Below are positions 63,490 through 64,000 of a DNA stretch of 64,000 nucleotides, piece by piece. Source of the stretch: Pedobacter sp. Bi126. GTDB taxonomy: Bacteria > Bacteroidota > Bacteroidia > Sphingobacteriales > Sphingobacteriaceae. Under the pieces are notes generated by a model. The model was not told where the DNA came from and did not search any database. It was given only the letters and a program-made list of their open reading frames with translations. Within the stretch, counting starts at the first letter, position 1. Every line of letters starts with the position of its first letter. The stretch lies in contig NZ_CAKKMS010000004.1 of the NCBI RefSeq assembly GCF_918698245.1, positions 62,001 through 126,000 of the forward strand. The letters are read 5' to 3'. A program made the translations under genes and the position numbers.

Positions 63490-64000
63490 TTAAAATTTGT
63501 AAGTAACACTTCCAGTGAAGGTTCTCAGGTCCTGAGGGTTCATGGTGCTGTAACCTGTCCAGTATTTTTGATTGGTAAAATTGTCTGCTTTAACACCAAG
63601 TCTAAATCTATGATGATCATAAAATACTGATGCGTTAAAAACCTCGTAAGCAGGTAATATAAATACGCCCTGGCTAACGCTGTTTACAATTTTATTGTCG
63701 CTGGCATAATTACCGCCGGCACCTAATCCAAAACCTTTAAGTGATCCTGTAGCGAATTTATAACTGATCCATAAATTTGCTGAATAAGGCGCTGCCGAAT
63801 AAGCATCTCTTCTGCCTTCTACATCTGGCGATGCATTTTCTAAATGGTTATCGTTATAAGCGAAACCTGCAATAATATTTAAACCGTTAACCGGGTTTGC
63901 AATAATTTCGGCTTCTATACCTTTGCTGGTTTTATTACCATCCTGGATTTGTGCATTTGGATTTGATGGATCTCCGTTATAACCCCTAACAATATCTTTA
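63490..64000 (-). CDS. TonB-dependent siderophore receptor, C-terminal part
   Basis: The frame is open to the right edge, so only the last 169 codons are here. They show the barrel end of a siderophore receptor: GIEAEIIANPVNGLNIIAGF, DAYSAAPYSANLWISYKF, LPAYEVFNASVFYDHHRFRL, GVKADNFTNQKYWTGYSTMN and the terminal TFTGSVTYKF with the C-terminal Phe. This is the first gene of the iron operon as read on the minus strand. Ligand unknown. Partial only because of the window edge. Confidence 0.9.
   Translation of the reverse strand, partial: KDIVRGYNGDPSNPNAQIQDGNKTSKGIEAEIIANPVNGLNIIAGFAYNDNHLENASPDVEGRRDAYSAAPYSANLWISYKFATGSLKGFGLGAGGNYASDNKIVNSVSQGVFILPAYEVFNASVFYDHHRFRLGVKADNFTNQKYWTGYSTMNPQDLRTFTGSVTYKF

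Overview
The window looks like a chromosomal segment of a Bacteroidota bacterium, most likely Sphingobacteriaceae (Pedobacter-like). The evidence is a SusC/SusD pair, an IPExxxVDY-family gene beside pyk, an acpP-fabF-rnc block, CarboxypepD_reg-type outer-membrane proteins, low-GC codon use, weak Shine-Dalgarno sequences and many Bacteroidota-type -7 promoter elements (TAnnTTTG). The species assignment is inference; no 16S gene is present. There is no prophage, CRISPR array or insertion sequence. Both edges cut genes: an MscS channel on the left and a TonB-dependent siderophore receptor on the right.

Layout. 1-9.5 kb: MscS channel (partial), Tex, a DUF4419 protein, a DUF1801 protein behind a secreted protein, a Qnr-like pentapeptide-repeat protein, pyruvate dehydrogenase E1 beta and a GNAT acetyltransferase. 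9.5-18.9 kb: an AddAB-like helicase/nuclease pair, TcdA, a DUF1016 nuclease, a TatD hydrolase and an exported thioredoxin-like protein. 19-25 kb: an acidic small protein, a NagZ-like GH3 enzyme, and a yicC-gmk-[vapBC]-nadD block in which a toxin-antitoxin pair sits inside a housekeeping cluster; then PlsC. 25-27.3 kb: three tandem paralogous exported proteins. 27.4-32 kb: rnc, fabF and acpP, divergent from an IPExxxVDY gene and pyk.

32-40 kb: a tRNA-Ser(GGA) locus with a GIY-YIG nuclease gene wedged between a broken 5' half-tRNA, which keeps the apparent original promoter, and an intact tRNA. Then a secreted protein of unknown function, a PTH2-like protein, a rifamycin phosphotransferase (rph) and an S9 peptidase. 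40-48 kb: SusC/SusD, a Rossmann-fold protein, an M57-type metalloprotease lipoprotein, a DinB-like protein and a 59-aa small protein. 48-58.6 kb: an RsmI-like methyltransferase, a DUF6600 protein with a long Arg/Gln-rich tail, a HAD nucleotidase, a YtxH-like protein, a beta-CASP hydrolase, a methyltransferase, an LLM oxidoreductase and a large outer-membrane beta-barrel protein. 58.9-64 kb: an M28 peptidase, then a probable iron-uptake operon (siderophore receptor, DUF4198, PepSY, DUF6607).

Intergenic spaces are filled with several families of dispersed, mostly palindromic repeats. Several genes (yicC, vapB, the RsmI-like gene, tatD and the methyltransferase at 53985) have a -7 element only 3-7 nt before the ATG, which predicts leaderless or near-leaderless mRNAs. 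The most interesting object is the GIY-YIG/tRNA-Ser cassette. The vapBC insertion, the pyk leader, the paralog triplet and the iron operon are the next most interesting.
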